In this document: positions 63,850 to 64,000 of the stretch, one piece after another
Numbering within the stretch: position 1 is the stretch's first letter
How the letters are laid out: each line of letters starts with the position of its first letter
From: Hyphomicrobiales bacterium
GTDB taxonomy: Bacteria > Pseudomonadota > Alphaproteobacteria > Rhizobiales > RI-29
Reading direction: 5' to 3'
Length of the DNA: 64,000 bases
Assembly (NCBI GenBank): GCA_016125495.1
Contig: WGLQ01000019.1
Location: forward strand, 1-64,000
The notes under the pieces: generated by a model
Database searches by the model: none
Told to the model about the DNA's origin: nothing
What the model saw: the letters and a program-made list of their open reading frames with translations, nothing else
Translations under genes and position numbers: made by a program

Positions 63850-64000
63850 TCATCGGGTTTCGGGCTTCAAACGCCCGACGCCATCCCACAGCGCGCCGAG
63901 CAGCCGGTCGGGCCGACGCCATGCCGGCGGGGCCATCGACAGGCGACGGGAAGATTCGAGCGCCAGCAATTCTCGCGACGACCTCACGCACCGCGGACAC
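63850..64000 (-). CDS. possible 3' end of a minus-strand gene running off the window
   Basis: A frame open from the window edge ends with TGA at 63850-63852, giving about 49 residues: LLALESSRRLSMAPPAW and DRLLGALWDGVGRLKPETR are the more protein-like parts. In such GC-rich DNA a short open frame is weak evidence, and a second frame (ending at 63680) is open as well. No product can be named. Confidence 0.25.
   Translation of the reverse strand, partial: CPRCVRSSRELLALESSRRLSMAPPAWRRPDRLLGALWDGVGRLKPETR

Overview
The window is GC-rich (by eye about two thirds G+C), gene-dense chromosomal DNA from an alphaproteobacterium, most likely a member of the Hyphomicrobiales (Rhizobiales). The support is gene content and order: a mutS-glnD-murJ-trpS-usp block; a lolA/ftsK/aminotransferase/amtB-glnK/tesB/UbiH-type monooxygenase block near a CnoX/LON-domain/Trm112-like block; a very large NAD-dependent glutamate dehydrogenase; an htpX-rsmB-heparinase-like-purH run; and a CenR-like response regulator. 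Family or genus cannot be fixed from the sequence alone.

Layout. 1-0.12 kb is a low-complexity poly-C/poly-G edge, probably a contig end. 0.12-9.8 kb (minus strand) carries usp, trpS, murJ, glnD, mutS and a small DMT-type membrane protein. 10-13.7 kb has an OlsB-like acyltransferase and a hybrid histidine kinase, followed by comM (13.9-15.4 kb) with a good alphaproteobacterial LexA box in front. 15.6-21.6 kb holds an EVE-domain protein, a DUF1761 membrane protein, an OmpW-like porin, acs, a TIR-domain protein with six membrane segments, and a lone cyclic-nucleotide-binding-fold protein. 21.7-31.2 kb holds a candidate small RNA, lolA, ftsK, an aminotransferase (dapC-like), amtB-glnK behind a sigma-54-like promoter, tesB and a UbiH-type monooxygenase. 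31.2-44.7 kb is a mixed stretch of transporters, hydrolases, protein-quality-control genes and one tRNA-Gly(GCC). 44.8-51.1 kb is the NAD-glutamate dehydrogenase followed after one base by a UMF1-type MFS transporter. 51.1-57.1 kb (minus strand) is purH, a heparinase-like gene, rsmB and htpX. 57.2-64 kb has an SDHAF4-like gene, a secreted nuclease, a TadG/von Willebrand A protein, a CenR-like regulator divergent from an L,D-transpeptidase, an unrecognised gene behind a perfect 14-bp palindrome, a YggS-type PLP protein and a CaCA-family antiporter.

How the genes work together. Nitrogen control is well represented: GlnD uridylylates PII proteins, GlnK (Tyr51 present) gates the neighbouring AmtB channel, and NAD-glutamate dehydrogenase degrades glutamate. 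Envelope biogenesis and surveillance are represented by murJ, lolA, htpX, the OlsB-like enzyme, an L,D-transpeptidase and a CenR-like regulator. DNA repair and replication are represented by mutS, comM and ftsK.

No insertion sequence, prophage, integrase or CRISPR array was seen; this is mainly a housekeeping region. The least-explained items are the structured intergenic RNA candidate between lolA and the cNMP-fold gene, the TIR-membrane protein beside that cNMP-fold gene, and the unrecognised gene at 61.0-61.8 kb. Most CDS starts were moved inward from the longest open frame to agree with ribosome binding sites and family N termini. Statements on family function come from general knowledge; no database search was possible.
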